Origin: Brevibacillus panacihumi
GTDB taxonomy: Bacteria > Bacillota > Bacilli > Brevibacillales > Brevibacillaceae
Length of the DNA stretch: 64,000 nt
Reading direction: 5' to 3'
NCBI RefSeq assembly: GCF_003710985.1
Contig: NZ_RHHT01000015.1
Location: forward strand, 1 to 64,000
Shown: one piece after another, positions 1 to 9,170 of the stretch
Position numbering within the stretch: the first letter of the stretch is position 1
How the letters are laid out: every line of letters begins with the position of its first letter
Translations under genes and position numbers: made by a program
Notes under the pieces: model-generated
Told to the model about the DNA's origin: nothing
Database searches by the model: none
Seen by the model: the letters and a program-made list of their open reading frames with translations, nothing else

Positions 1-1949
1 AAGTGCCGGAACAGGTCGCCAAGCCGGTGGCAGACCCGGCCGGCGGCGCAGTTCCGTCCGGCACCAAAGTGACGTTGAGCACAGCGACCGAGGGGGCGAC
101 GATTTACTACACGACAGATGGCAGCGAACCGACAAGCAGCAGTGCCGAATATACCGCGCCCATCGAAGTGACAACAGAGATGACGATCAAGGCGATTGCC
201 GCGAAGGACGGTATGCTCGACAGCGAAGTGATGGAGGAGCATTATACGATCTTGTCTCCCGAGCAAGTCGCCAAACCGGTTGCAGATCCCTCAGGCGGTG
301 CGGTTCCGTCTGGTACAAGGGTGACATTGAGCACGGCGACCGAGGGAGCAACAATTTACTACACGACGGACGGCAGCACGCCGAGCCGCAGCAGTATGGA
401 ATATACCGCACCAATCGAAGTTGCTTCGGAGATGACGATCAAGGCGATTGCCGCGAAGGACGGTATGCTCGACAGCCAAGTAATGACCGAGTCGTACACG
501 ATCTTGTCTCCCGAGCAAGTCGCCAAACCGGTTGCAGATCCCTCAGGCGGTGCGGTTCCGTCTGGTACAAGGGTGACATTGAGCACGGCGACCGAGGGAG
601 CAACAATTTACTACACGACGGACGGCAGCACGCCGAGCCGCAGCAGTATGGAATATACCGCACCAATCGAAGTTGCTTCGGAGATGACGATCAAGGCAAT
701 CGCGATGAAGTCCGGCATGCTCGACAGCGAACTAATGGAGGAACAGTATACGATTGAAACGATACCTGCACCTGCGAATCTGACAGCTTCGGCAGCTAAT
801 CGTTCCGTTACATTGGAGTGGGATGCGGTCACGGAAACAGGCAGCGTGACTTACGCGGTTTACCAAGCAGAAGGCGCATCAGCTCCGGTCGATCCGGCGA
901 ACTGGAGGCTCGTTCAATCGAATATTGCAATGAACTCCTACATCGTCACCGGATTAACGAACGGAAAAACGTATGTATTCGCAGTGAAGGCTGTCTCTGC
1001 AGAAGGAACCAGTGATTTCTCCAATGTAGCGACAGCGACCCCAAGAGCATCAGGAGGTAACAGCGGTTCCGGTGGTGGTGGCGGAGGTCGCGGGTTGTCC
1101 AACAATGCGGATCTTGCGGATCTGCAAGTATGGGCGGGAGGCAAACCATTGAATCTAAGCCCTTCATTTGCTTCTGGAACAACGGCATATACGGCACGTA
1201 CAACATCCGAACAAGTGGAGCTTGTAGTAAAAGAAGCGCACTCCGCAGCCAAAGTCATTCTACAGGATAAAGTCATGGCCGACAGGGCGAAAGTCGATCT
1301 GGAGGAAGGCAAAAATACGTTCGTATTAACGGTACGAGCAGAAAATGATGCGGAGAAAAACTATACGTTGACCATTTACCGCGAAACGCCACAACCGTCC
1401 GAACCGGCCATTGAATTTTCCGATATCGCCGGACATTGGGCAAAGAACTACATCCTGCGTGCTGTAGAGAAAGGCTTCGTTAGCGGTTATCCAGACGGCA
1501 CATTTAAACCGAACAATCCGGTCACTCGCGCCGAGTTTACCGTGATGCTGGCAGGCGCTCTGAAACTGAAAAGTGAAGGTACAGCACTTACGTTTGCCGA
1601 CAACGAACAAATCGGCGAATGGGCAAAACAAGCCGTTGCACAGGCGGTAGAGGCGAGAATTATCGATGGATACGATGATGGCAGTTTCCGGCCGAACAAC
1701 CGCATCACGCGTGCAGAGATGGCGGCGATGATCGCCCGGTCCCTTACATTGCAGACGAATCCCGGCATGTCAACCGGCATTGCCGATGATGAAGTGATTC
1801 CACAATGGGCGAAAGGTGCAGTCGAAGCGATCTGCAAACTTGGCATTGTCGATGGGCGGGGAGGAAACCGTTTTGTAGCAAACGAAATCGCAACCCGCGC
1901 AGAAGCGACGGTGATTCTGCTTCGGATGTTGGAAGTCAACAAATCATAA
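1..1949 (+). CDS. SLH-anchored surface protein, 3' part
   Basis: This is the C-terminal part of a cell-surface protein; the reading frame is open to the window edge, so the true start lies upstream. In order it shows three 84-residue repeats of the chitobiase/hexosaminidase C-terminal type (each with a TIYYTTDGS core), a fibronectin type III-like domain (about residues 254-345), a Ser/Gly linker, a cadherin-like beta-sandwich domain (about 365-457) and three SLH domains (about 468-645) with the usual GYPDGTFKPN and TRAE motifs. SLH domains bind pyruvylated secondary cell-wall polymer, so the protein is very likely fixed outside the cell. Any catalytic domain would be upstream and is not visible. 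A terminator follows directly. Confidence 0.9.
   Translation, partial: VPEQVAKPVADPAGGAVPSGTKVTLSTATEGATIYYTTDGSEPTSSSAEYTAPIEVTTEMTIKAIAAKDGMLDSEVMEEHYTILSPEQVAKPVADPSGGAVPSGTRVTLSTATEGATIYYTTDGSTPSRSSMEYTAPIEVASEMTIKAIAAKDGMLDSQVMTESYTILSPEQVAKPVADPSGGAVPSGTRVTLSTATEGATIYYTTDGSTPSRSSMEYTAPIEVASEMTIKAIAMKSGMLDSELMEEQYTIETIPAPANLTASAANRSVTLEWDAVTETGSVTYAVYQAEGASAPVDPANWRLVQSNIAMNSYIVTGLTNGKTYVFAVKAVSAEGTSDFSNVATATPRASGGNSGSGGGGGGRGLSNNADLADLQVWAGGKPLNLSPSFASGTTAYTARTTSEQVELVVKEAHSAAKVILQDKVMADRAKVDLEEGKNTFVLTVRAENDAEKNYTLTIYRETPQPSEPAIEFSDIAGHWAKNYILRAVEKGFVSGYPDGTFKPNNPVTRAEFTVMLAGALKLKSEGTALTFADNEQIGEWAKQAVAQAVEARIIDGYDDGSFRPNNRITRAEMAAMIARSLTLQTNPGMSTGIADDEVIPQWAKGAVEAICKLGIVDGRGGNRFVANEIATRAEATVILLRMLEVNKS
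6..761 (+). repeat. Three tandem 252-bp coding repeats
   Basis: Three in-frame 252-bp units begin near 6, 258 and 510 and encode the chitobiase-C-terminal-like repeats. Positions 246-445 and 498-697 are identical over 200 bp, while the first unit is clearly diverged. This suggests a recent duplication or gene conversion of the second and third units. Confidence 0.9.
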
Positions 1950-1974
1950 CCCCCCGTCCAACGGGTGGTTCAGA

Positions 1975-2010
1975 CTGTCGACAAAGTACCTGTCGGCAGT
2001 TTTTATTTTG
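1975..2010 (+). terminator. Terminator of the SLH gene
   Basis: An 8-bp stem (CTGTCGAC with GTCGGCAG, one G-U pair) and a 9-base loop are followed by TTTTTATTTTG, 25 bp after the SLH stop codon. This is a standard intrinsic terminator. Confidence 0.8.
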
Positions 2011-2222
2011 TCAAGAATCTTTATCTATTCACTGCGTTAATATGTTATAATAATATAAGATATACCGTAGGGTTTGCTGAACGGTTTTCAAACCACAAAA
2101 ATGTTCCCAAATGTCACCGCCGGGATATAATTGACCCAGGTTCGCCGGAATGAAAATGACCCACCCCTGTAGAATACCTCTCTCTGAAATTACCGACCAA
2201 AGTAGCTTCAGAGGGGAGATAT

Positions 2223-3423
2223 ATGCTAAGGAGTGGGACTGTGATCAGATTACACGAACTTCAAGCGAGCGGCAAGAGTATCCGCGAAAGCACAAGAGAA
2301 ACGGGCTATTCTCGTAATACCATTCGAAAATACCTCCGTGCAGACGGAATTCCGGAACCTCGTTCACGAAAGAAGAGAGTTTCCAAGCTCGATCCGTTCA
2401 AATCCTTGCTGGATCAATGCCTGGAAAAGGGGATTTTTAATTGTGAAGTTCTGCTGCGTCTCTTGTATTACGATCATCAAGGACTATGTGAAGCCCCGTC
2501 GGCCTCCAAAGCATGCACCTGCGGTGCAACGCTATGAGACAGAAGCCGGGTACCAAGCCCAAGTGGATTGGAAGATTTGCGAGTACATCGATTTAAACGG
2601 TGAAGTGCGTAAAATCCCCGTTTTTGCGATGGTGTTAGGTTACTCTCGAGCCATGTACATCGAATTTACAAAGCGTTGTGATATCCACAGTTTCTTACGC
2701 TGCCTGATGAACGGATTGGAATACTTCGGTGGTGTCCCGAAGACCATGCTGACCGACCAAATGAAGACCGTGATTCTAGGCATGGGCGATGATCGTAAGC
2801 CGAGATGGCATCCGTTGTTTGAAGATTTTGCTGCTGCAATCGGCTTGATTCCCAAGGTCTGTCGCGTTCGTCGTCCCCAAACGAAAGGAAAGGTCGAACG
2901 AAGTGTTCAGTTCATTGAGCAAAGCTTCATGCCAGGGCGATCATTCACCGATCTTGGTGACCTAAATCGCCAAGCCAGACAGTGGTGTGATGAGCAAAAC
3001 CGTCGGATCCACGGTACAACTGGAGAAAGACCGATCGATCGCTTGGCACAAGAGAAGCTCGGTATGCTTCCGTCTCCGGAACGCTGGGCAAAGTACCGAT
3101 TTGAACCGCGGAAGGTAAGCCGTGACGGATTTGTAAGCTACGACGGCGTTCGTTATGGCGTTCCATGGCAGTATAGCGGACGTGAAGTAAGGGTGCGAGA
3201 CATAAACGGATTCATCGAAATTTACTGTGAGAAGCAGCTCATCGCTCGGCACGAGAAGCAGTACCGATCCCGAATGCTCGTCATGTGTGAGGGCCAATAC
3301 GCGAATCTGAGTACGGCTCAGGGATATGCTTATCCAAAGCCGCAAGGCGTTCAGATTCCTGTTCAAGACGTGGAAGTGCGTCCGTTGGACGTGTATGAGC
3401 ATCTTGTAGAGGTGGGCGTATGA
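2223..3423 (+). pseudogene. istA: IS21 transposase IstA, internal deletion
   Basis: IstA is the DDE transposase of IS21 elements. The N-terminal helix-turn-helix (SIRESTRETGYSRNTIRKYL) is read from ATG 2223, which has a GAGGGGAG site. After NCEVLLR the frame is lost near 2455-2475, and the rest is read in the next frame from IIKDYVKPRRPP onward. About ten family residues are missing at that point, so a small deletion rather than a one-base slip is likely. Catalytic acidic residues are visible in QVDWK, LTDQMK and KGKVERSVQF. The stop overlaps the istB start. Confidence 0.85.
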
Positions 3424-3708
3424 TCGAGCTGGAACAAGCCCGTCACCGTTTGGAGGAGCTCGGATTGGGCCAAGCGGCCCAATCGCTCGATGCCAAGCTG
3501 GAAGCCGCCAGTCGTAGCCAAAGTACGTATCTCTCTTTTCTCATTGAATTGCTGGACGCTGAGATACAAGAGCGCCAGCGCCGAAACGTAGAGGTTCGCA
3601 TGAAGCTGTCCCACCTGCCTTTTCGGCGCACGCTGAACGAATTCGACTTCTCCTTTCAGCCGGGGATTGATGAGCGACTGATTCGTGAACTGGCGGCTCT
3701 TACGTTCG
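3420..3708 (+). pseudogene. istB: IS21 helper ATPase IstB, N-terminal third only
   Basis: IstB is the AAA+ target-selection ATPase of IS21. The first 95 or so codons match the family, with helical stretches including LEELGLGQAAQSLD and RTLNEFDFSF. The match ends after RELAALTF, just before the Walker A motif (GPPGVGKT in the family), which is absent. The frame runs on into unrelated sequence to 3791. Without the ATPase core it is non-functional. Confidence 0.85.
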
Positions 3709-3759
3709 GAATATTTGCGCGTGTTCAAGTCCTGATCTTCCGGAAAGGTACCCAGTTAA

Positions 3760-4142
3760 ATGAATATAGAGATCAAAGATATCCTGTCTAAGAACATTCT
3801 TAGCGAAGTGAAAGGTTATCTGGATGTCGGATTTACCCATTCGTTGAATCCGTACAGTGGCTGTGCCTTTTTTTGCACGTATTGCTACGTAAGGGAAATG
3901 CCGATTCAACGGTTTAAGGATATTCCATGGGGAGAATGGGTGGATATTAAAACGAACGCAGCAGAAAACTATCTGGCTGAGGTGGTCAGACTACGTCGCA
4001 GAAACAAATCTATTAATATCTTTATGTCCTCTGCAACGGATCCTTACCAGCCGCTCGATCGAAAGGTAGCTCTTACAAGAAGGATACTCGAAGCAATGAT
4101 TGAAATGCCGCCTGACCTACTTCAAATCCAGACAAGAAGCCG
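3760..4142 (+). pseudogene. SPL-type radical SAM protein, 3' truncated
   Basis: The start at ATG 3760 follows AAAGG. The protein begins like the spore-photoproduct-lyase-like radical SAM family: THSLNPYSGCAFFCTYCYVRE contains the CxxxCxxC cluster that binds the 4Fe-4S cluster, and SSATDPYQPLD matches the family's next conserved block. About 127 residues are present, against roughly 290 in full proteins. After LQIQTRS the sequence switches at about 4142 to the antisense strand of a macro-domain gene, so the 3' half was lost in a deletion that also removed the end of that neighbour. Confidence 0.8.
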
Positions 4143-4290
4143 CCAATCATTCACCGTTTGAACAGCTACTTTTGCAGCTTCAGGCTTGGGGAATCCAAAA
4201 ACCCCTGTTGAGATCGCACAAAATGTAATACTCTTTATATCCGGGATCTTAGCCGCTAGTTCCAAACAAGCGCGATAACAAGCAGCCAGC
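4143..4290 (-). pseudogene. Macro-domain gene, C-terminal piece beyond the IS
   Basis: Read on the minus strand from 4290, this encodes LAACYRACLELA, then KSITFCAISTGVFGFPK and AAKVAVQTVNDW. That is the C-terminal half of a macro domain (ADP-ribose / O-acetyl-ADP-ribose hydrolase family), including the conserved STGVFG loop. It continues the fragment at 5748-6008; the two are separated by the IS256-type element. The extreme C-terminus is missing where the sequence joins the truncated radical SAM gene. Confidence 0.8.
4283..4290. repeat. Left target-site duplication of the IS256-type element
   Basis: CAGCCAGC here is repeated at 5748-5755. The two copies abut the outer ends of the imperfect terminal repeats. 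Eight bases is a usual duplication length for IS256 elements, and removing the element plus one copy restores the macro-domain reading frame. Confidence 0.85.
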
Positions 4291-4354
4291 GGGAATGTAA
4301 ATTATTTTGTGTAAATGGGTTTTTAAGAAATGAAGAGTTACATCATAGGCTTTA

Positions 4355-4450
4355 CATGGAGGGGCGGGCATGATAGGCTGGTTCGCCATGCGATGCATGG
4401 TATACTGGCATCGCCCAATCGCAAGAAATCATGCCCGCAGAGGCTCCATG
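4355..4450. repeat. Long palindrome inside the IS256-type element
   Basis: CATGGAG plus GGGCGGGCATGAT (4355-4374) pairs with ATCATGCCCGC plus CTCCATG (4428-4450). A second stem, GCGATGC with GCATCGC, is nested inside. It lies downstream of the transposase stop and could act as a transcript end, shield or end-associated structure. Function is unknown. Confidence 0.7.
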
Positions 4451-4472
4451 TCAAGCCGGCTCAACAGTTGGA

Positions 4473-5689
4473 TTAGGCGGACAGTTCCGCTTGCAACCGA
4501 TCCCCAAAATGGATGGCAAGCTGCGATATACATTCTTTCCAACTCCTGACTGGCATAGTCCACTTCCTCGAAGCCTCAATCGTCGCAAGATAGATGATTT
4601 TACGCAGAGCATCATCAGACGGATAGGCGGTTTTCGTTTTTGTTACCTTGCGGAGTTGACGGTGATATCCCTCAATCACACTCCTGGTGTAGATCATCTT
4701 GCGAATCTCTGGAGGATAGGTAAAATAAGCGGTCAACTCAATCCAGTTATTTTCCCAGGAACGGATAATAATCGGATACTTCTTCTCCCACCTCTCTTTA
4801 AAGGCAGAGAAGGCAACTTCGGCTTCTTCTAACGTAAGAGCTTGATAGACTTTCTTTAGGTCCGCCAAGACTAGTTTCTCTTCCTTGAACGGTACATATT
4901 TCATGGAATTCCGTATCTGATGGATGACGCATAGCTGAATCTGCGTTCTCGGAAACGCGGCGTTAATGGCCTCTGAAAACCCGGAAAGCCCGTCCTTACA
5001 CGCAATCAGGATATCTTCGACTCCACGACTTTTCAACTCCGTACACACATTTAGCCAAAAGCTAGCACTCTCGTGCTCGCCAATCCAGATACCCAAAATA
5101 TCCTTATGTCCAGACATAGTAATTCCTAGAACGCTGTATGCTGCTTTATTGATGATCCGATTATCTTGGCAACTTTAAAGTGAATGGCATCAAGAAATAC
5201 AATAGGGTAAACGCGGTCAAGTGGTCTACATTGCCATTCCGCTACCATTGGCATGATCTTATCCGTTACTTTACTGACCATCGCTGCTGATACTTCAATT
5301 CCATATAGATCCTTCATGTGCTCCTCAATGTCTCGCGTAGACATCCCTTTCGCATAGAGAGCAATGATTTGGTCCTCTAAGCCATTCACGGTAGTCTCGT
5401 GTTTTTTTACAATATGAGGTTCAAATTCGCCGTTGCGATCGCGAGGCACACGGAGTTCAGTATTGCCAAATTTGGTTTTTACCGTCTTTTTGCTGTAGCC
5501 GTTTCGACTGTTTCCAGTATGATCACCTTCAGAGCTATGCTTGTTGTAGCCCAAATGCTCATCCATTTCAGCTTCAAACAACTGCTGGATCGTGTCACGA
5601 AACAGGTCCTTCAGCATCATGTGGACATCCTCAATCGTGCGGCAATCCTTAGCCAATTCTTTAATCGTAAGATCTCTTTTGTCTTGCAT
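4473..5689 (-). pseudogene. IS256-family transposase, frameshifted
   Basis: This is a DDE transposase read from ATG 5689 through FLDAIHFKV, then, after a one-base loss near 5167, continued in the next frame (INKAAYSVLGITMSGHKD) to the stop at 4473. The first catalytic Asp is in FLDAIHFKV, the second in ACKDGLSGF and the Glu in RSVIEGYHRQLR. The combined length of about 405 residues is normal for the family. As read, only a 187-residue N-terminal product is made. Programmed frameshifting is not typical here, so I treat it as inactivating or a sequencing slip. Confidence 0.9.
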
Positions 5690-5747
5690 AAATGATCATC
5701 TCCTTAATGGGAAGTTTAACTATTTACACAAAACTTTTTACGCTCTC

Positions 5748-6000
5748 CAGCCAGCTCGACACGATGTTTATCTGTTAATTTAGTTTCTTTAGGTACAATG
5801 GGACCTACCGTATGAAGCACATAATCTGACGGTAAGTTATAGCCCCTTGTGATCTTAGCCCCACCTGTTGCCTCTGTCTCGCCTTGTATTCGCATGATCG
5901 TGCTGCAATCTTCGCGTAGTTGTGGTCCTGCTGCGGAATGAATAGCATTATCGATACAAGCGTGATAGGGCTGAAAGCATCCCAGTAAATACTTATTGGC
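5748..6000 (-). pseudogene. Macro-domain gene, middle piece
   Basis: The minus strand encodes [22 protein letters not shown], then [24 protein letters not shown] and [10 protein letters not shown], a clear macro domain (ADP-ribose-binding hydrolase). Its N-terminal portion (the usual DAIVNA block) is missing because the sequence fuses near 6000 to the cut end of the histidine kinase gene. Its continuation lies across the IS element at 4143-4290. With both ends gone it cannot be functional. The right copy of the target duplication is at 5748-5755. Confidence 0.8.
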
Positions 6001-7135
6001 GGAAGCCCGGGCCTGTATCACGGATCATAAACTTTATTTTGTTACCTTCTTTATAACATTGAACAACAATTTCACCAAACGAGGGTGTGTGTCTGACGGC
6101 ATTATCCAACAAATTGTTCATCGCTCGTTCCAATAAATGCATATCACCGCTAATGAAGCAGTCATCTACAGTATGGGTCGAGATCGAGAGGTTCTTTTGG
6201 CGAGCTAGCGGACTTAAACTGTCAATCGATTTCAGGATGATGAGTTTAAAATCAATCGTTTGCTTGTTAAGATTCATCTCCACATGCTCCATCTTTGTAA
6301 ATGTGAAAAGGTCCTCTACCAACCGGTCCAATTGCGCCGATTTTTCCTTACAAACCGCCAAATACTTGGTTATTTTATCCGGAGATTGGGCAATGCCCTG
6401 CTCCAGACCATCCAAATATCCTCTTAATACGAAGAGTGGAGTCCGCAAATCATGCGCAACTGCTGCGATCACGAATCGGCGTGCTTCTTCCAATTCCGCT
6501 TGTTTTTGAAAAGCTTTTTGTATTCCATTCACCATCACTTCGAATGCATCGCGTACTTCAGAGATTTCGGTGATCCTGGATCTAGGCAACTCCACGCCCC
6601 AATCTCCTGCAGCGATTTTTCTAGCTGCAAAACTCATCTTTTCGAGAGGCTTAAGAAGAAACCTTCGCATTTCAACACCGACAATAAAAAAAGCTAACAA
6701 TAGCCCGGCAAATATCGAAATGATCCGAACCCCATTTGACTTCGGAAGATAAATAATGACCTTTCCAAGTAAATGACCGTCCTCTATAATGGAGAACCGT
6801 TCGGTAGAAGGCAATATGCCATGGCTCTGCGGATTAGAACGGTAAATTTCTTGATCTGATGCAGATAGAATAGCCGCTTCCATTTTCGCTTGTTGCAACT
6901 CATGATGCAATTGGTTTTGCCAATTCGGATCCCTCCATTTGTCCGAATTGGTTTCGATCAGCTGTACGATCTTCTCGATCCATTGTCCTTGCAGAATCTC
7001 GGCTTGAGCTCCGTTTTTTGCGAAGCTGAGCGTTTTTGTCTCTATGAAGTGTGTTGTCACATAAAAGATCCACGGCACTAACATTAAGAAAAAGAAAAGC
7101 AGTATAGTAAACGAACGAATACGAAGTGTTCTCAT
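5993..7135 (-). pseudogene. Sensor histidine kinase lacking the end of its ATPase domain
   Basis: The protein has an N-terminal membrane segment (about residues 8-28), an extracytoplasmic loop, a second membrane segment (about 138-158), a HAMP region, a HisKA domain with AHDLRTPL around residue 230, and an N box with NNLLDNAVRHT. It then stops at [11 protein letters not shown], inside the G1 box, so the rest of the HATPase domain (about 50 residues with the G2 region) is missing. At about 6000 the DNA continues as a macro-domain gene. ATP binding, and hence autophosphorylation, is unlikely. It begins one base after the response regulator stop. Confidence 0.85.
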
Positions 7136-7136
7136 C

Positions 7137-7823
7137 TTAACCTCCCTCGAAGCGATACCCTATTCCCCATACGTTGACTAGGTATTGAGGATGGTTCGGA
7201 TCGGATTCAATTTTCTCGCGAAGTCGGCCGATGTGCACCCGAATCGTATGCCTGTCGCCTACCCCGTTCCAAAATTTCGAAAGTATCTGTTCATATGCAA
7301 AAACATGCCTGGGGTGTTCGGCAAATAATCGCAATAATTCATATTCCCTCGGGGTGAGCACTACACTCTTCCCATCCACGAATACTTCTCTTGTGGATAG
7401 ATTTAGCTTGAGGCGGCCAAAATCCAAGATTCTCTCACTCATTTGCAGTTGGGAAACAGAACGCCGTAGTACAGCTTTTATCCTGGCTACGATCTCGCCT
7501 GGTGAAGCGGTTTTGACGATATAATCATCGCCGCCGAGCGTCAAGCCGCGAATCTTGTCTACATCGTCGCTGCGTGCGCTCAAGAAAAGGATCGGAACAT
7601 TACTCTTCTCCCGAATCCGGCGGCATAACTCAAACCCGTTTTGACCCGGCATCATGATGTCAAGCACAATACAATGAATGGAATTCTGCTCAAACAATGT
7701 CCAAGCTTGAACAGAATCGCAAGCGGTTATAACGCGAAAATTTTCATACTCTAAAAAGTCGCTCAATAGTTCGACAATGCTTTGATCATCGTCAACAACC
7801 AGTATGGTACTGATTTCACTCAT
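7137..7823 (-). CDS. OmpR-family response regulator
   Basis: This is a 228-residue two-component regulator: a receiver domain with VVDDD near residue 10, the phosphoacceptor Asp about 55 in VLDIMMPG and a Lys in YIVKTASPGE, then a C-terminal winged-helix DNA-binding domain (ILDFGRLKL to the end, with LTPREYELLRLF and RVHIGRLREKIE). I start it at ATG 7823 because AAAGGTGGG lies at good spacing; an ATG further up at 7865 has no site. Its partner kinase directly downstream is truncated, so it may depend on another kinase or be silent. Confidence 0.9.
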   Translation of the reverse strand: MSEISTILVVDDDQSIVELLSDFLEYENFRVITACDSVQAWTLFEQNSIHCIVLDIMMPGQNGFELCRRIREKSNVPILFLSARSDDVDKIRGLTLGGDDYIVKTASPGEIVARIKAVLRRSVSQLQMSERILDFGRLKLNLSTREVFVDGKSVVLTPREYELLRLFAEHPRHVFAYEQILSKFWNGVGDRHTIRVHIGRLREKIESDPNHPQYLVNVWGIGYRFEGG

Positions 7824-8104
7824 GAATATCCCACCTTTGAAAACTAGTTTATCATTTAACCCCATGCAACAAACAGAACCACCTAATTTGTGATGATTTG
7901 TTTATTGTTTTGTGACCTTTATCCAACTTCATTTGAGATACTCGTTTGTTACGATACTTCTTGTCGAGTCGGACAGCAAATATCACGAGTCAGGGCCCGT
8001 TCAACGCAAAAAACGGATGAAGGAGGTTGACATAAACTTTTCCCTAATACGATCCGCAGGTTCGAGGATCAATCGACTGACTTTGAATATGAGGAGGTTT
8101 ATGG

Positions 8105-9127
8105 ATGTTAACGGTTCAAGTCGTGCTTTTTGATGGCTTTGACCTTCTGGATGCCATTGCGCCTTACGAGGTTTTTTGTGCCGCGGCAATGTATGCTGAA
8201 AACGCGTTAAGCGTAGAATTCGTTACCGCTGAAGGGCCGAGAATCGTCACCAGCGGCATCAACGGGTTAAAAATTGAAGCGAGCGGCAGACTGAACCCGG
8301 AACGTACGGGCATCATTCTCGTACCTGGCGCGTCGGGTGACGTCGAAGGAGATGGGCCGAATTCGCCCCCAGCCATTCTGTCTCGGGCATTGAATACGGA
8401 ATTGGCTGGATTGATTGAGCGAGCACTCGGGCAAAAAGACATCATCGTTGCCACGGTTTGCGGCGGTTCCCTGTTACTGGCCATGGGAGGGCTCTTGGAG
8501 GGCAGACCGGCGGTAACGCATCATCTGGGCATGAATGTACTTGGAGCAACCGGAGCCATTCCCGTCCCGGCACGCGTAGTGGATAGCGGCAATCTGGTTA
8601 CTAGCGGCGGCGTTACTTCGGGACTCGATGCAGCGCTGTATCTGGTGGAACGCGAGCTTGGACCGCGTATCGCGCACGCGGTAGAGCAGCTGTTCGAATA
8701 TGAACGGAGAGGAACGGTCTGGCGGGAAGAAGGAAGGGCGCCTAGCTCTCACAAGGCAGAGACCGACGAAGAAACGAACAATACGGGGATGATTTATGAT
8801 ACCTCGGAAATCAAATTACCCGGAGAATCTGAATTCGACGGGGATTGGGATACGACAATTGCTACGCCTGTTGGGAAACTGGAGGTCAAGCTCTCCATTT
8901 CCATAAGGAATGGGTTGATCCAAGGCCAGGCCACACAAGGGGATGAAACGGTCGAGTTTATAAACCCCTTACTTCAGGACAATAAGCTTACCTGGTCGCT
9001 GCGCGTCACGAAACCTATGCGGTTAAATCTAAAATTCGAAGTTATCGTGCGTGGAGATGACATGATTGGATTCGCCAGGGCCGGCATACTGCCTGCATCC
9101 AAATTAACAGGCAAGCGTGTTACCTAA
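8105..9127 (+). CDS. Cytosolic DJ-1/PfpI-family protein with extra C-terminal domain
   Basis: Residues 1-215 form a DJ-1/PfpI (ThiJ-like) domain. The nucleophile-elbow cysteine is Cys119 in ATVCGGS, and an acidic residue lies early in YEVF, as in isonitrile-hydratase-like and AraC-type amidase-like members. Residues about 240-340 form a separate beta-rich domain (FDGDWDTTIATPVGKLEV, ending GILPASKLTGKRV). ATG 8105 follows GAGGAGG at 7-base spacing. No signal peptide is present. It is first in an operon with a DUF2306 membrane protein and a secreted paralogue that lacks the extra domain. The substrate is unknown; enzymatic or chaperone-like roles are possible. Confidence 0.85.
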   Translation: MLTVQVVLFDGFDLLDAIAPYEVFCAAAMYAENALSVEFVTAEGPRIVTSGINGLKIEASGRLNPERTGIILVPGASGDVEGDGPNSPPAILSRALNTELAGLIERALGQKDIIVATVCGGSLLLAMGGLLEGRPAVTHHLGMNVLGATGAIPVPARVVDSGNLVTSGGVTSGLDAALYLVERELGPRIAHAVEQLFEYERRGTVWREEGRAPSSHKAETDEETNNTGMIYDTSEIKLPGESEFDGDWDTTIATPVGKLEVKLSISIRNGLIQGQATQGDETVEFINPLLQDNKLTWSLRVTKPMRLNLKFEVIVRGDDMIGFARAGILPASKLTGKRVT

Positions 9128-9170
9128 CCCATAAATGCGAATTGGCAATTAAAATGAGGGGATGGATCGC

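Larger units (their letters stand above)
2102..3708 (+). mobile_element. Truncated IS21-type insertion sequence
   Basis: The left end appears to start near TGTTCCCA at 2102 and carries repeated TGACCCA motifs, as IS21 elements have multiple terminal binding sites. It contains istA with an internal deletion and only the first third of istB. No right end is visible: similarity to IstB stops near 3708 and sequence leading into a radical SAM gene follows. The element cannot move by its own proteins. The exact left boundary is uncertain. Confidence 0.75.
4291..5747 (-). mobile_element. IS256-type insertion sequence, 1457 bp
   Basis: The ends are defined by the 8-bp duplication CAGCCAGC. The 26-bp terminal repeats match at about 19-20 positions, with a perfect inner core TTTTGTGTAAAT (4305-4316 and its complement at 5722-5733). 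The single transposase gene lies on the minus strand and has a frameshift. Between the transposase stop and the left end is a long structured palindrome (4355-4450). Confidence 0.9.

Noticed and set aside
4130-4260. Apparent continuation of the radical SAM protein in a second plus-strand frame (HSPFEQLLLQLQAWGIQ)
   Set aside because: The opposite strand encodes a convincing macro-domain C-terminus with STGVFGFPK and AAKVAVQTVNDW over the same bases, so the plus-strand match is an accidental reflection.
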